Translations under genes and position numbers: made by a program
Notes under the pieces: generated by a model
Database searches by the model: none
Seen by the model: only the letters and a program-made list of their open reading frames with translations
Told to the model about the DNA's origin: nothing
Source: Streptomyces qaidamensis
GTDB lineage: Bacteria; Actinomycetota; Actinomycetes; Streptomycetales; Streptomycetaceae
Direction: 5' to 3'
NCBI RefSeq assembly: GCF_001611795.1
Contig: NZ_CP015098.1
Span: 8,866,001 to 8,930,000 of the forward strand
DNA length: 64,000 nt
In this document: piece by piece, positions 25,903-34,429 of the stretch
Numbering within the stretch: the first letter of the stretch is position 1
Layout: each line of letters begins with the position of its first letter

Positions 25903-28029
25903 TCAGCCGTCTGAGGTGTGGCCCACCGGATCGGTGACGCCCGCGGGGATCCGGGTCTCCGGCGCGGGGCTGGTGGCCGGGGCGGGTTGTGCGGCGTCGG
26001 CGACCGGAGCCGGGGCGGACGACGGCAGGGTGAGAGCGAGCGGCTCCCCTGTGGAGGGGGTCCAGCCGGACGCCGCCCCCGCATACGCCTCACCGAACGC
26101 GGCACCGGCCTGCGTGGTGCCGGTGGGCAGGGTCGCGGGCACCGCGAGTCCGCCCGGGGCGTCGACGGTCACGGTGTCGCCGATGCGGTGGGCCGTGACC
26201 TCGCCGGCCCGGAGGGCGGCCTGCCAGTCGGCCCGGCGCCGGAGTTCGGTGCCGATGTCCCGCATCCGCGGGTTCACAACAGGGGTGTCCTCCGTGAAGA
26301 GGGCCTCGTAGCCGTCCAGGACTCCGTCGAGCACGGGGTAGGCGATGCGGTCCTCGGCCAGGTTCGACTGGTGGATGAAGTGCGGCTTGGGGTCGTTGGC
26401 CAGGACGTGCCCGAGAGCGATCCGCGTCTCCAGCGGCACGATGTGGTCGGCGTAGCCGGTGGCTGCGTCCAGCGGAGCCGCCAGACAGGTGCTGGTGGCC
26501 GGGTTGTCCTCGCAGATGCCGCTGCCTCCCTGGGCGCGGCTGGTGTAGATCCAGTTGTACTCGTCGACCTGCTCCGCAGCCCGGCCGGCGTTGTAGAAGA
26601 CGTTCATCGGATAGCGGGGCACGGTCGTGGCCGGACCGACCCGACGCTGGGCGGGTTCACGGGAGTTGTCGGAGCCGAGCCAGGTGATGTCGTTGTCGTC
26701 GAGGGCGAGCGCCAGGTTGGGGTTGTCCTCGGGCTGTTGCGGCAGCACCTTCATACCGGAGTGCTCGCCGGTGACCAACTCGTCGTTCACCAGCGGAAGC
26801 CCGGCGCGCTCGCCCCAGACCCGGTTGGTGGCGATCTCGTCGGAGATGTCGTTGCGGCTCATCCACCGGGTGCTGCCGTCGGCGTCGGTCGCGCACTTCC
26901 AGGGCACCACGGTCGTGTCCTGCACGCAGCCCAGGAAGGGGTGCGAGTAGGTGTGGTTGATCCACCGGAACTCGCCCCGTCGTGCGATCAGCCGGTCGGC
27001 GAGCGCGTCGGCGCCGTTGTTGTCCTCCCGGTGGTCGACGCTGCCGGCGCCGTTGTAGGCGAAGTCGAGGGTGAACTCCTTGTCGTTCTGCCAGTCGACG
27101 GCGTGGTCGACGTCGGCGGCCGTCATCCGGATCGGGTCGGGCGTCGCGTTCGGGTCCGTGCAGTCGACGTCGCCGGGCGTGCAATTGAGCGTGCTGTTCC
27201 AGCGGTCGTCGGCGGCGAACACGTCGTCCACGTGGACGGAGAAGTAGTTCCGTGAGGCGCCCAGATGCACACCGCCGGTCATCCACTCCACGATGCCGCG
27301 GGCCAGGAGCCGGAACTGCTGCTGGTACCGGTTGTAGACGAAGGTGACGACCAGCTCGCGCCGCCCGTCGTGCCGGTACTCGCCCACCAGCGTGCCCTTG
27401 GCCGACTGCCCGGGGATCGCCGCCTCCACGTACGGGGTGAAGTCGGCTCCCGCAACGGGCTTCGACAGATAGGCGTAACTCTCACCCACCGCGGGGTCGT
27501 TGTCCTCGAAGGGCACCGCCCCGTCGAGATAGCCGAAGGGACCCGACCTGCCGGCGGCGGTCACCTCCGCCCGCTTCCCGTCGATACTGCCGGAGTAGCC
27601 CCCGTGGATCGGGTACTGCAAACCGGCTTCGGGACGCGCGTAGGTGTAGGCGTCGACCTGTGGGATGTCATAGGTCTGCTCGTACGCCGTGAGCGCCGCC
27701 ATCTCGGCCGAGCCGGCGGGGAACGGGTTGTCGTTGGGCAGCACGACGGCCTGGAACTTCGCGCGCGGCCGGCCGTCGACGGTGTCCGCGAGGAAGTCGG
27801 CGTCGATCACGATCCGGCCGGACTGCGTGAGGTCGATCCGGGTGTACGGCGTTCCGGCCGCGGCCAGTTCGGCGGCTATCGCGTCGGTGGACGGGCCGCC
27901 GTCGCTCACCACCAGCACCCGCAGATCGACGCGGGGTGTGGTGTCGGCATGCGCCGCGCCGGCCGGCAGGCCCAGTGCGGCGATGAGCACGCCCACCGTG
28001 AGAACGGTGGTGCGTAAGGTCCGCTTCAT
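25903..28029 (-). CDS. Secreted CE18/Agd3-like polysaccharide deacetylase
   Basis: A 708-residue secreted protein with a signal peptide (MKRTLRTTVL, hydrophobic core, cleavage after AAHA near residue 28). The first 250 residues resemble the extended N-terminal region of Agd3-type proteins (VDLRVLVVSDGGPSTDAI, YGVYG-like GGYSGSIDG). The deacetylase core has the metal motif FSVHVDDVFAADDRW (D268/D269) and FRWINHTYSHPF (H359, H363), and later HFIHQSNL. Agd3 and the PelA deacetylase domain remove acetyl groups from GalNAc polymers, making them cationic and adhesive. A Pro/Ala-rich tail ends the protein. ATG 28029 was chosen because a signal peptide begins there. Confidence 0.87.
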   Translation of the reverse strand: MKRTLRTTVLTVGVLIAALGLPAGAAHADTTPRVDLRVLVVSDGGPSTDAIAAELAAAGTPYTRIDLTQSGRIVIDADFLADTVDGRPRAKFQAVVLPNDNPFPAGSAEMAALTAYEQTYDIPQVDAYTYARPEAGLQYPIHGGYSGSIDGKRAEVTAAGRSGPFGYLDGAVPFEDNDPAVGESYAYLSKPVAGADFTPYVEAAIPGQSAKGTLVGEYRHDGRRELVVTFVYNRYQQQFRLLARGIVEWMTGGVHLGASRNYFSVHVDDVFAADDRWNSTLNCTPGDVDCTDPNATPDPIRMTAADVDHAVDWQNDKEFTLDFAYNGAGSVDHREDNNGADALADRLIARRGEFRWINHTYSHPFLGCVQDTTVVPWKCATDADGSTRWMSRNDISDEIATNRVWGERAGLPLVNDELVTGEHSGMKVLPQQPEDNPNLALALDDNDITWLGSDNSREPAQRRVGPATTVPRYPMNVFYNAGRAAEQVDEYNWIYTSRAQGGSGICEDNPATSTCLAAPLDAATGYADHIVPLETRIALGHVLANDPKPHFIHQSNLAEDRIAYPVLDGVLDGYEALFTEDTPVVNPRMRDIGTELRRRADWQAALRAGEVTAHRIGDTVTVDAPGGLAVPATLPTGTTQAGAAFGEAYAGAASGWTPSTGEPLALTLPSSAPAPVADAAQPAPATSPAPETRIPAGVTDPVGHTSDG

Positions 28030-28177
28030 GCGGTGAGGTCCCCTCCCCGGGCAGGGGCGAGTACGGCTCCCGTGGAGCGGACGCACCCCCTTGCGCGCCG
28101 CCGGCGTCCCCCTCAGAAGCCGGTTCGTCACGCATCCGTTCGTGTCACATAGTGATGTCTGTGTGGAGATTTCGCGG

Positions 28178-28195
28178 TCATGTTGCGGAACATGA
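28178..28195. promoter_or_regulatory. 18-bp palindrome upstream of the deacetylase operon
   Basis: TCATGTTGCGGAACATGA has perfect 7-bp arms with a 4-bp centre. It lies about 150 bp upstream of the deacetylase start in an otherwise gene-free 400-bp region (28030-28429), which also holds a short TCACATAGTGA repeat at about 28145. It could be an operator controlling the exopolysaccharide genes. No regulator gene is adjacent. Confidence 0.45.
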
Positions 28196-28429
28196 CGGAA
28201 AAGCGCAGGTGTCGAATGGGGTTCATTCGAAAGCGAAGCGAGCCCTTCCCGGTTGCCGGACGAGGCCGGACCTGACGGGCGCGCGAGCCCGGCGTGCTGG
28301 TCCGGGCCCTGCGTGGCGCACCGGCGGGCTGGTGGGGCCCGCCGGTCGTCGTGCCAGTGGTCCAGACCGGAGCGGATGTCCGGGTGTGGCGGCTTTCAGG
28401 TCACGGCTCGCCGGGTCACGGACCGGGCG

Positions 28430-28957
28430 TCAGGGGCAGAGCACGCGCGTCATCGGTGTGTAGACCGGGCCGCCGCTGACGTTCGTGGAGTCGCTGAACT
28501 CGGCGTAGAAGTACGAGTAGAAGCCGATGTTGCCGTTGCAGCCGGAGTCGGCGGCGACGTCCAGCGTCAGGGTGACCGTGCGGCTCTGGCCGGGTGGGAT
28601 GGTGGCGCCGTAGTTCGTGCCGAGGTTGGCCGGGCCGGTCCCGGAGCAGGGGGCGGGGCCGTTCGCGGTGGTCAGGCTGCACCCGCTGAAGCTGTACTTC
28701 AGGTCGGGGCGCTGTGTGGTGAGCCAGGTCGGTTCGATCGTCTGGTACACGAACCAGACGTCGTACGTGTTGTTGTTGGTGAGGGTCATCGACAGCTTGA
28801 CCGAACCGCCGGGCGTGGTCGTGGCGCTGTCGGTGGCGAAGGTCAGCTCCGCAGGCGCCGGGCCGGCCGCGCTCGCGGCCGGGGCCAGACCGAACACGGC
28901 GAGGGCGAGGGCGAGGACGGCAGTGAGACCGAAACGTCTCATCAGGGGTGATCGCAT
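28430..28957 (-). CDS. Secreted protein of unknown function
   Basis: A 175-residue protein with a clear signal peptide (MRSPLMRRFGLTAVLALALA, ending in PAASAAG). The mature part is beta-rich: LTFATDSATTTPGGSVKLSM, TLTNNNTYDVWFVYQTIEP, YSFSGCSLTTANG, GATIPPGQSRTVTLTLDVAA and GFYSYFYAEF. It resembles a single immunoglobulin-like or DUF11-like domain with cysteines at SGCS, APCSG, SGCNG and the C-terminal VLCP, which could form disulfides. The start could also be ATG 28942. It lies upstream of the deacetylase operon on the same strand but is separated by about 400 bp. I do not recognise a function. Confidence 0.7.
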   Translation of the reverse strand: MRSPLMRRFGLTAVLALALAVFGLAPAASAAGPAPAELTFATDSATTTPGGSVKLSMTLTNNNTYDVWFVYQTIEPTWLTTQRPDLKYSFSGCSLTTANGPAPCSGTGPANLGTNYGATIPPGQSRTVTLTLDVAADSGCNGNIGFYSYFYAEFSDSTNVSGGPVYTPMTRVLCP

Positions 28958-29202
28958 GGCCACGGAGGGTAGGCAGGGGTCGAGTGCAGCGTCTGCACCG
29001 AGGGGGAGGCGCTGCTCGTCGTGCGGCTGGAAGTGTTCATGGTGTGGACGGTGCGTGACGAAAGTGTGGCGGCCCGGCCGGAGTCGCGTTCGCCCAGGCA
29101 GTCGGTGCGTGCGTGGCCGGGGGTGCGGGGTGGGCGCCGTCGACCGCTTCCGCGGTGCGAAGGCATGACATTGGCGCGTATCGGATCCGGTCGACCTCTC
29201 CC

Positions 29203-29616
29203 TCACCTCTGATCACCTGGACGAGGTCTCGACCACGACGTCCGCGCTGGAGGAAGGTGTCGACCTCGCGTACGGAGGCGTCCCGGCGGGCGCGGGCGCT
29301 GTCGTCGGCGAGCATGTGGGCGAGGTCGGCGGGCCAGGGGGGGGCGACGGGGAGCGCAGCGTCCGGGCGGCCTTGTGCGGTTCACGGCGATGACGTTCTC
29401 GACGTAGCGGTGCAGGGCGACGGCGACGGCGACGGCGACGGGGGCTTCGCGCAGTCGGGCGTCCTCGATGGAGTGCTCGGTGGCCGCGAGGCGGGCTGCG
29501 TAGATCGCGGCCAGGAGGTCCTCACGGGAGGCGAAACGCCGGTAGACGGTACGGCGGTCCACACCGGCCTCGGCGGCGATGCTCGCGATGGTCGCGCCCG
29601 GGTCGGCGGCGAGCAT
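29203..29616 (-). pseudogene. TetR-family regulator, frameshifted
   Basis: The N-terminal HTH region is clear: MLAADPGATIASIAAEAG, VDRRTVYRRFASREDLLAAI. After VIAVNRT the family-like sequence continues in another frame as DAALPVAPPWPADLAHMLAD, then REVDTFLQRGRRGRD, with a run of eight C (minus strand) near 29340 at the break. The expected residues before MLAADP also seem to lie in another frame. The C-terminus has no recognisable end. Probably a dead regulator, or one with homopolymer sequencing errors. Confidence 0.6.
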
Positions 29617-29741
29617 GCGCGCTCCGGTGGGCCGCGACAGCGGATCGCGTCGTCACCTGTCAGAATGGTGACTGCACGCGATGGGCGTGTGTGCGAGGCT
29701 GGTCCCGTGTGGATGGATACCGGCGAGAAGGGTGATGCGTC

Positions 29742-30251
29742 ATGAGTGATGTCGAGGAGAGGGCGCTGCTTGCGGGTGGCTGCTTCTGGGGAATGCAGGA
29801 ACTGATCCGGTCGCTCCCCGGTGTAATCCGTACCCGGGTCGGCTACAGCGGCGACGACGACAAGCCCCACGCCACCTACCGTGACCACGGAAGGCACGCG
29901 GAATCGATCGAGATCGTCTTCGATCCGACCGCCACCGACTACCGCGCGATCCTGGAGTACTTCTTCCAGATCCACGACCCGACCACGAGGGACCGGCAGG
30001 GCAACGACATCGGCCTGAGCTACCGCTCCGCCATCTTCTACCTCGACGACGAACAGCGGCGCATCGCGCAGGACACCATCGCCGACGTAGAGGCGTCCGG
30101 GCTGTGGCCGGGCCCGGTGGTGACCGAGGTGGTGCCGGCCGGTGCGTTCTGGGAGGCCGAGCCCGAGCACCAGGACTACCTCCAGCGCTATCCGGACGGG
30201 TACACCTGTCACTTCCCGCGCCCGAACTGGCGGTTGCCCCGGCGCGGCTGA
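29742..30251 (+). CDS. msrA: Peptide methionine (S)-S-oxide reductase MsrA
   Basis: A 169-residue cytoplasmic enzyme that reduces methionine-S-sulfoxide in oxidised proteins. The catalytic motif GGCFWGMQE (Cys14) is near the N-terminus, followed by GVIRTRVGYSGD, ESIEIVFDPTATDYRAILEYF, FQIHDPTTRDRQGNDIGLSYRS and PEHQDYLQRYPDGYTCHF, the full MsrA signature set. No MsrB domain is fused. The final CHF cysteine could act as the resolving residue. ATG 29742 follows GAGAAGGG at a rather long distance. A strong hairpin terminator follows. Confidence 0.95.
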   Translation: MSDVEERALLAGGCFWGMQELIRSLPGVIRTRVGYSGDDDKPHATYRDHGRHAESIEIVFDPTATDYRAILEYFFQIHDPTTRDRQGNDIGLSYRSAIFYLDDEQRRIAQDTIADVEASGLWPGPVVTEVVPAGAFWEAEPEHQDYLQRYPDGYTCHFPRPNWRLPRRG

Positions 30252-30264
30252 TCCGGACTGCCGA

Positions 30265-30299
30265 CGTGGCCGGGGAGGGCTCTGCCCTCCCCGGCCACG
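30265..30299 (+). terminator. Hairpin terminator after msrA
   Basis: A perfect 16-bp stem (30265-30280 with 30284-30299) around the loop TCT, 14 bp after the msrA stop. There is no T tract, as is common in Streptomyces. Confidence 0.8.
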
Positions 30300-30315
30300 C
30301 GTCGTCAGACAGCGC

Positions 30316-31164
30316 ATGACCACCTGCGACCGGCTGTTCATCGGGGGCTCCTGGGTGGAGCCCGGTGATCCGGAGCTTCTGGACATCACCTCACCGCACG
30401 ACCGGTCGGTGGTCGGACGCGCGGCCCGGGCGCAGCCTGCCGCCGTGGACCGGGCGGTCGCGGCGGGGCGGGCCTCCTTCGAGAAGGGCGCCTGGCACCA
30501 CCGCGCCCGCGGAGCGGATCGCGGTCCTGCGGCGATGCGATGCGCTGCGCGTGCAGAAGGCGGAGAAGATCGCACCCCTGATCTCGCTGGAGAACGGCTC
30601 GGCGGGATGGTTCACCCGGGCCGGTCAGCCGGGCCTGACCCGCCAGGCCGATGCCTACCTGAAGGCGGCGCCTACCTGAAGGCGGCGGAGGAGTTCGGCC
30701 GGGAGGAGACGTTGGTGCCCTCCGACCCGGCGTCCCCGGTGCGCAGCGTGGTGGGCCGCGAGGCGATCGGCGTCGTGGCGCGGTGATCCCGTGGAACTCG
30801 CCCTCCTCCTCGACCACCGCGAAGATCATCCCGGCCCCTGCTGCATCCGGCTCGGCATCGAGGAAGGGGCCCGCCTGATCACCGGCGGCCCGCAGTGCCC
30901 GAGGGCCTGGAGAAGGGCAACTGCCTCACCCTCACGGTCTCATCGCCGACGATTCCGAGCGGCCTCTCCCGCGGCGTCTGGTCCGCCGACGAGGACCGTG
31001 CCCTGGCGGTCGCCCGCCGGATCCGCACCGGCACCGATACGGTCAACGGTGCGCCGGTCGCCTTCGACGGCCCGCTCGGCGGCTTCAAGGCCAGTGGCGT
31101 CGGCCGCGAGTGCGGCGCGGTCGGCCTGGGTGCCTACACCGAGTGCAAGACCATCACCGTCTGA
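30316..31164 (+). pseudogene. Aldehyde dehydrogenase, decayed with internal deletion
   Basis: It opens MTTCDRLFIGGSWVEPGDPE like an ALDH-family enzyme, then shifts frame near 30505 (AERIAVLRRCDALRVQKAEK). A perfect 17-bp tandem duplication at 30653-30686 shifts it again. It continues as EEFGREETLVPSDPASPVRSVVGREAIGVVA and IPWNSP, then jumps to the C-terminal region (EGLEKGNCLTLTV and RGVWSADEDRALAVARRIRTGT), skipping the NAD-binding and catalytic Cys/Glu part. The C-terminal NGAPVAFDGPLGGFKASGVGRE is intact. The middle, some 250 residues, is gone, so this cannot be active. Confidence 0.85.
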
Positions 31165-31260
31165 TGCCCGAGAGCTGTCGTCACCGGTGTGACAGGTGAC
31201 GCACGGAGGGGCATGCTGCTCGTCCGAGGAACCAGCGTGATTCCGCAGGGGAGACCGCTC

Positions 31261-31460
31261 ATGGGCAGGAAACTGTCGACGGACACCGCCGCAGCGGTAC
31301 GGCACGCGCGGTTCGGCAAGCTCCCCCGAGCGCATCCGCTTCGAGAACATGGCCGAAGAGGCGGAAGCCGCATCGAGGGGCGGGGCGAACGCGTACAACC
31401 CCGAGGGTTCGTGGAAGTGCTACTCGTGCCTCGCGCTCGACCTGGGCCTGAAGGCCCACG
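31261..31460 (+). pseudogene. Small hypothetical protein gene, frameshifted
   Basis: From ATG 31261 the reading MGRKLSTDTAAAVRHARFGK continues, after an extra C in the CCCCC run near 31325, as PERIRFENMAEEAEAASRGG and then NAYNPEGSWKCYSCLALDLGLKAH. The combined protein is about 70 residues, with a CYSC pair, and looks like a coherent small protein rather than noise. I do not recognise the family. It could be intact if the extra C is a sequencing error. Confidence 0.4.
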
Positions 31461-31584
31461 TCACATCCGAGCCCCTGTTCAGGGCCGAAAAACGGTCGAC
31501 GGTGGCCGTCACATCCGGGTCCTACCCGGAGATGTCGTCTGCACCCACCACGTCTGTGGCTCCCCGATGCACGGTCAACGACAA

Positions 31585-31609
31585 AGGCAAGGAGAAGATC
31601 TCCTTGCCT
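31585..31609 (+). terminator. Hairpin upstream of the rifamycin phosphotransferase
   Basis: An 11-bp perfect stem (AGGCAAGGAGA with TCTCCTTGCCT) around the loop AGA. It lies about 100 bp before the phosphotransferase start and could end upstream transcription. An AT-rich TTATAG at 31618 follows and may be part of the phosphotransferase promoter. Confidence 0.5.
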
Positions 31610-31631
31610 CTCTCAAGTTATAGCGCACAGG

Positions 31632-31650
31632 GGGGCTTGCGGCAAGGCCC
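31632..31650. promoter_or_regulatory. Rifamycin-associated element (RAE)
   Basis: GGGGCTTGCGGCAAGGCCC is a 19-bp imperfect inverted repeat. To my recollection it matches the rifamycin-associated element reported upstream of rifamycin-inactivating genes in actinomycetes. It lies 55 bp before the start of the phosphotransferase, close to a possible -10 element, and probably mediates induction by rifamycins. Confidence 0.8.
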
Positions 31651-31705
31651 GGGTGGCGGCGCAGAATCGTCGACCGAAGCCACAACCTGCGGAAACGGGG
31701 ACGAC

Positions 31706-34318
31706 GTGCGTGCGTTGGAGATGAACGAGCCCTATGTGCTGGATCTTCAGGAGGCCGACGAGACACAGATCGCTGTCGTCGGGGGCAAGGGCGCGCATCT
31801 GGGTGCACTGTCGCGGATCGCGGGCATCCGCGTGCCGGGTGGCTTCTGCGTGACCACGGAGGCCTTCCGGCAGATCGTGACGCAAGCGCCGTCGATCGAG
31901 GCCCTCTTGGACCGGCTGTCCCGCTCGGACCCGGACGACCGGGAGGCGATCCGCACGCTCAGCGCGCGCACGCGCCGGGCGATCGAAGGGATCGTCGTCC
32001 CGGGGGATCTCGCGGCGGCGATCACCGGCGCGCTCGCCCGGCACGGCGAGCAGGCCGCCTACGCCGTCCGGTCCAGCGCCACGGCGGAGGACCTGCCGAC
32101 GGCCTCCTTCGCCGGCCAGCAGGACACCTACCTGAACGTCATGGGGACGACGGCGATCCTCCAGCACATCAGCCGCTGCTGGGCCTCGCTGTTCACCGAG
32201 CGGGCCGTCACCTACCGGCGGCGCAACGGCATCGATCACCGCACGGTCCACATGGCCGTCGTCGTGCAGCGGATGGTCCTCCCGCACGCGGCCGGCATCC
32301 TCTTCACCGCTGACCCCGTCACGGGCAACCGGAAGGTGGCCACCGTGGACGCCGGCTTCGGCCTCGGCGAGGCCCTGGTGTCCGGCCTGGTGAACCCCGA
32401 CGTCTTCGCGGTGCGGGACGGCGAGATCGTCTCCAGGACGATCGCCGCGAAACAGCGCGCCGTTCACGCCCTGCCGGCCGGCGGTACGCAGGAGAGGGCG
32501 GTCGACTCCGAGCGGCAGGAGCAGCCGGCCCTGACGGATGCGCAGGTCGTGCAACTCGTGCACCTCGGACGGCGGATCGAAGCACACTTCGGCCGCCCGC
32601 AGGACATCGAATGGTGCCTCGATGACGACGGCTTCCAGATCGTGCAGAGCCGGCCGATCACGACGCTGTTCCCCGTCCCCGAGACCGATGACGAGGAGAA
32701 TCACGTCTACGTCTCCGTCGGTCATCAGCAGATGATGACCGACCCCATGAAGCCCCTGGGGCTCTCCGTGTGGAAGCTGACGGCCATGGCGCCGATGACC
32801 GACGCCGGCGGGAGGCTGTGGGTCGACGCCACCCGGGCCCTGACGACGCCCACGAGCCGCACGGGCCTCCTCGACCTCGTGGGCAGGGGCGATCCACTGA
32901 CCAGGGACGCGCTGGAGACCGTCCTCGAACGTGACGATTTCCTCCCCCTGCTTGCGGACCCGGCCGCCGGCAACCCCCCGGCCGGCGACCCGCCCGCCCC
33001 GATCGGGACCGACCCGGCCATCGTCTCGCGGCTGATCGAGCACAGCCAGGTGTCCATCGCCGCCCTGCGGCGTGACATCGGCACGAAGACCGGACCAGCC
33101 CTGTTCGACTTCCTGCTGGAGGCCTTCACGGAGCACAAGCGGGTCCTCGGTGATCCGCTGAGCATGCAGGTGATCATGGCGGGGATGGAAGCCACCTGGT
33201 GGCTCAACGACAAGCTGCACGAGTGGCTGGGGGAGAAGAACGCGGCTGACACGCTCACGCTGTCCGCCCCCGACAACATCACGTCGCAGATGGGACTGGC
33301 GCTGCTCGACGTCGCCGACGTGATCCGTCCCCATCCCGAGGTGGTGGCGTTCCTGCGAGACGTCGAGGGCGACGGTTTCCTGGACGAGCTGGCGAAGCTC
33401 GCGGGCGGGACCGAAGCACGCGACGCCATCGAGACCTACCTCGACCGGTACGGCATGCGCTGTGCCGGCGAGATCGACATCACGAGGCCTCGATGGCGCG
33501 AACAGCCCGGCACGCTCGTGCCGGCGATCCTCGACAACGTCAGGAACTTCGAACAGGGCGCGGCCGAGCGGCGCTTCGAGCAAGGGCGGAGGGAGGCGGA
33601 GAAGAAGGAACAGGAGGTGCTGACCCGCCTGCGGGCCCTGCCCGGCGGCGAGAGCAAGGCCGAAGAGACCAAGCGGATGATCGACCGGGTCCGGACCTTC
33701 ATCGGATACCGGGAGTACCCGAAGTACGACATCGTCAGCCGCCTCTTCGTCTACAAGCAGGCGCTGCTGGAGGAGGCCGGGCGCCTCGTGCGGGCCGGCG
33801 TACTGGGCGAGCGGGAGGACATCTTCTACCTCACCTTCCAGGAGCTCCAGGAGGTCACGCGCTCGAACCGGGTGGACGACCGGCTCGTCCGGCAGCGCAG
33901 GGAACAGTTCCGTACGTACGACGCGCTCACACCTCCGCGGGTCCTCACATCGGACGGCGAGGGCGTCAACGGGGCGTACCGACGCGACGACGTGCCCGAC
34001 GGTGCCCTGATCGGCCTGCCGGTGTCCGGCGGGACGGTCGAGGGACGGGCCCGCGTCATCCTGGACATGGCCCAAGCGGACCTCGAACCGGGTGACATCC
34101 TGGTCACGGCCTACACGGACCCCAGTTGGTCCCCCCTGTTCGTCGGCATCGCCGGCCTGGTGACGGAGGTGGGCGGCCTGATGACCCACGGAGCGGTGAT
34201 CGCTCGCGAGTACGGCTTGCCGGCCGTCGTAGGCGTGGATCAGGCCACCCGGCTGATCCGGGACGGACAGCGGATCCGCGTGCACGGAACCGACGGGTAC
34301 ATCGAGATCCTGTCCTGA
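31706..34318 (+). CDS. rph: Rifamycin phosphotransferase (PEP-synthase-like)
   Basis: An 870-residue enzyme, close to the roughly 867 expected for Rph proteins. An ATP-grasp domain (about 1-330) has VVGGKGAHLGALSRI, YAVRSSATAEDLPTASFAGQ and GILFTADPVTGNR. A central substrate-binding region is about 340-760, and the C-terminal swivelling phosphohistidine domain has TEVGGLMTHGAVIAREYGLP with the catalytic histidine. Rph uses ATP to phosphorylate the rifamycin ansa bridge, giving resistance. It lacks the PEP-binding barrel of true PEP synthases. The start is GTG 31706 (ATG 31721 is possible but has GGAG directly adjacent). The 19-bp RAE upstream supports the assignment. Confidence 0.92.
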   Translation: MRALEMNEPYVLDLQEADETQIAVVGGKGAHLGALSRIAGIRVPGGFCVTTEAFRQIVTQAPSIEALLDRLSRSDPDDREAIRTLSARTRRAIEGIVVPGDLAAAITGALARHGEQAAYAVRSSATAEDLPTASFAGQQDTYLNVMGTTAILQHISRCWASLFTERAVTYRRRNGIDHRTVHMAVVVQRMVLPHAAGILFTADPVTGNRKVATVDAGFGLGEALVSGLVNPDVFAVRDGEIVSRTIAAKQRAVHALPAGGTQERAVDSERQEQPALTDAQVVQLVHLGRRIEAHFGRPQDIEWCLDDDGFQIVQSRPITTLFPVPETDDEENHVYVSVGHQQMMTDPMKPLGLSVWKLTAMAPMTDAGGRLWVDATRALTTPTSRTGLLDLVGRGDPLTRDALETVLERDDFLPLLADPAAGNPPAGDPPAPIGTDPAIVSRLIEHSQVSIAALRRDIGTKTGPALFDFLLEAFTEHKRVLGDPLSMQVIMAGMEATWWLNDKLHEWLGEKNAADTLTLSAPDNITSQMGLALLDVADVIRPHPEVVAFLRDVEGDGFLDELAKLAGGTEARDAIETYLDRYGMRCAGEIDITRPRWREQPGTLVPAILDNVRNFEQGAAERRFEQGRREAEKKEQEVLTRLRALPGGESKAEETKRMIDRVRTFIGYREYPKYDIVSRLFVYKQALLEEAGRLVRAGVLGEREDIFYLTFQELQEVTRSNRVDDRLVRQRREQFRTYDALTPPRVLTSDGEGVNGAYRRDDVPDGALIGLPVSGGTVEGRARVILDMAQADLEPGDILVTAYTDPSWSPLFVGIAGLVTEVGGLMTHGAVIAREYGLPAVVGVDQATRLIRDGQRIRVHGTDGYIEILS

Positions 34319-34337
34319 CCGACGACTGCGGCGGTGT

Positions 34338-34363
34338 GGCGGCCCGAGGCCCACAGGGCCGCC
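34338..34363 (+). terminator. Hairpin after the rifamycin phosphotransferase
   Basis: GGCGGCCC pairs with GGGCCGCC across a 10-nt loop, about 20 bp after the rph stop. There is no T tract. Confidence 0.5.
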
Positions 34364-34429
34364 TTCCCCGCATGGACGGCCCGCTCAGGGGCACCAGGAC
34401 CGCGACGTCCGCAACCCCGGGGAGGCTGT

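Noticed and set aside
31706..34318. Annotation as phosphoenolpyruvate synthase
   Set aside because: The swivelling His domain is C-terminal and no PEP-binding barrel follows, the length fits Rph proteins, and the upstream rifamycin-associated element supports Rph.
31613..34354. A 913-codon minus-strand frame
   Set aside because: It is exactly antisense to the rifamycin phosphotransferase, which carries all family motifs. No ribosome site or family signal.
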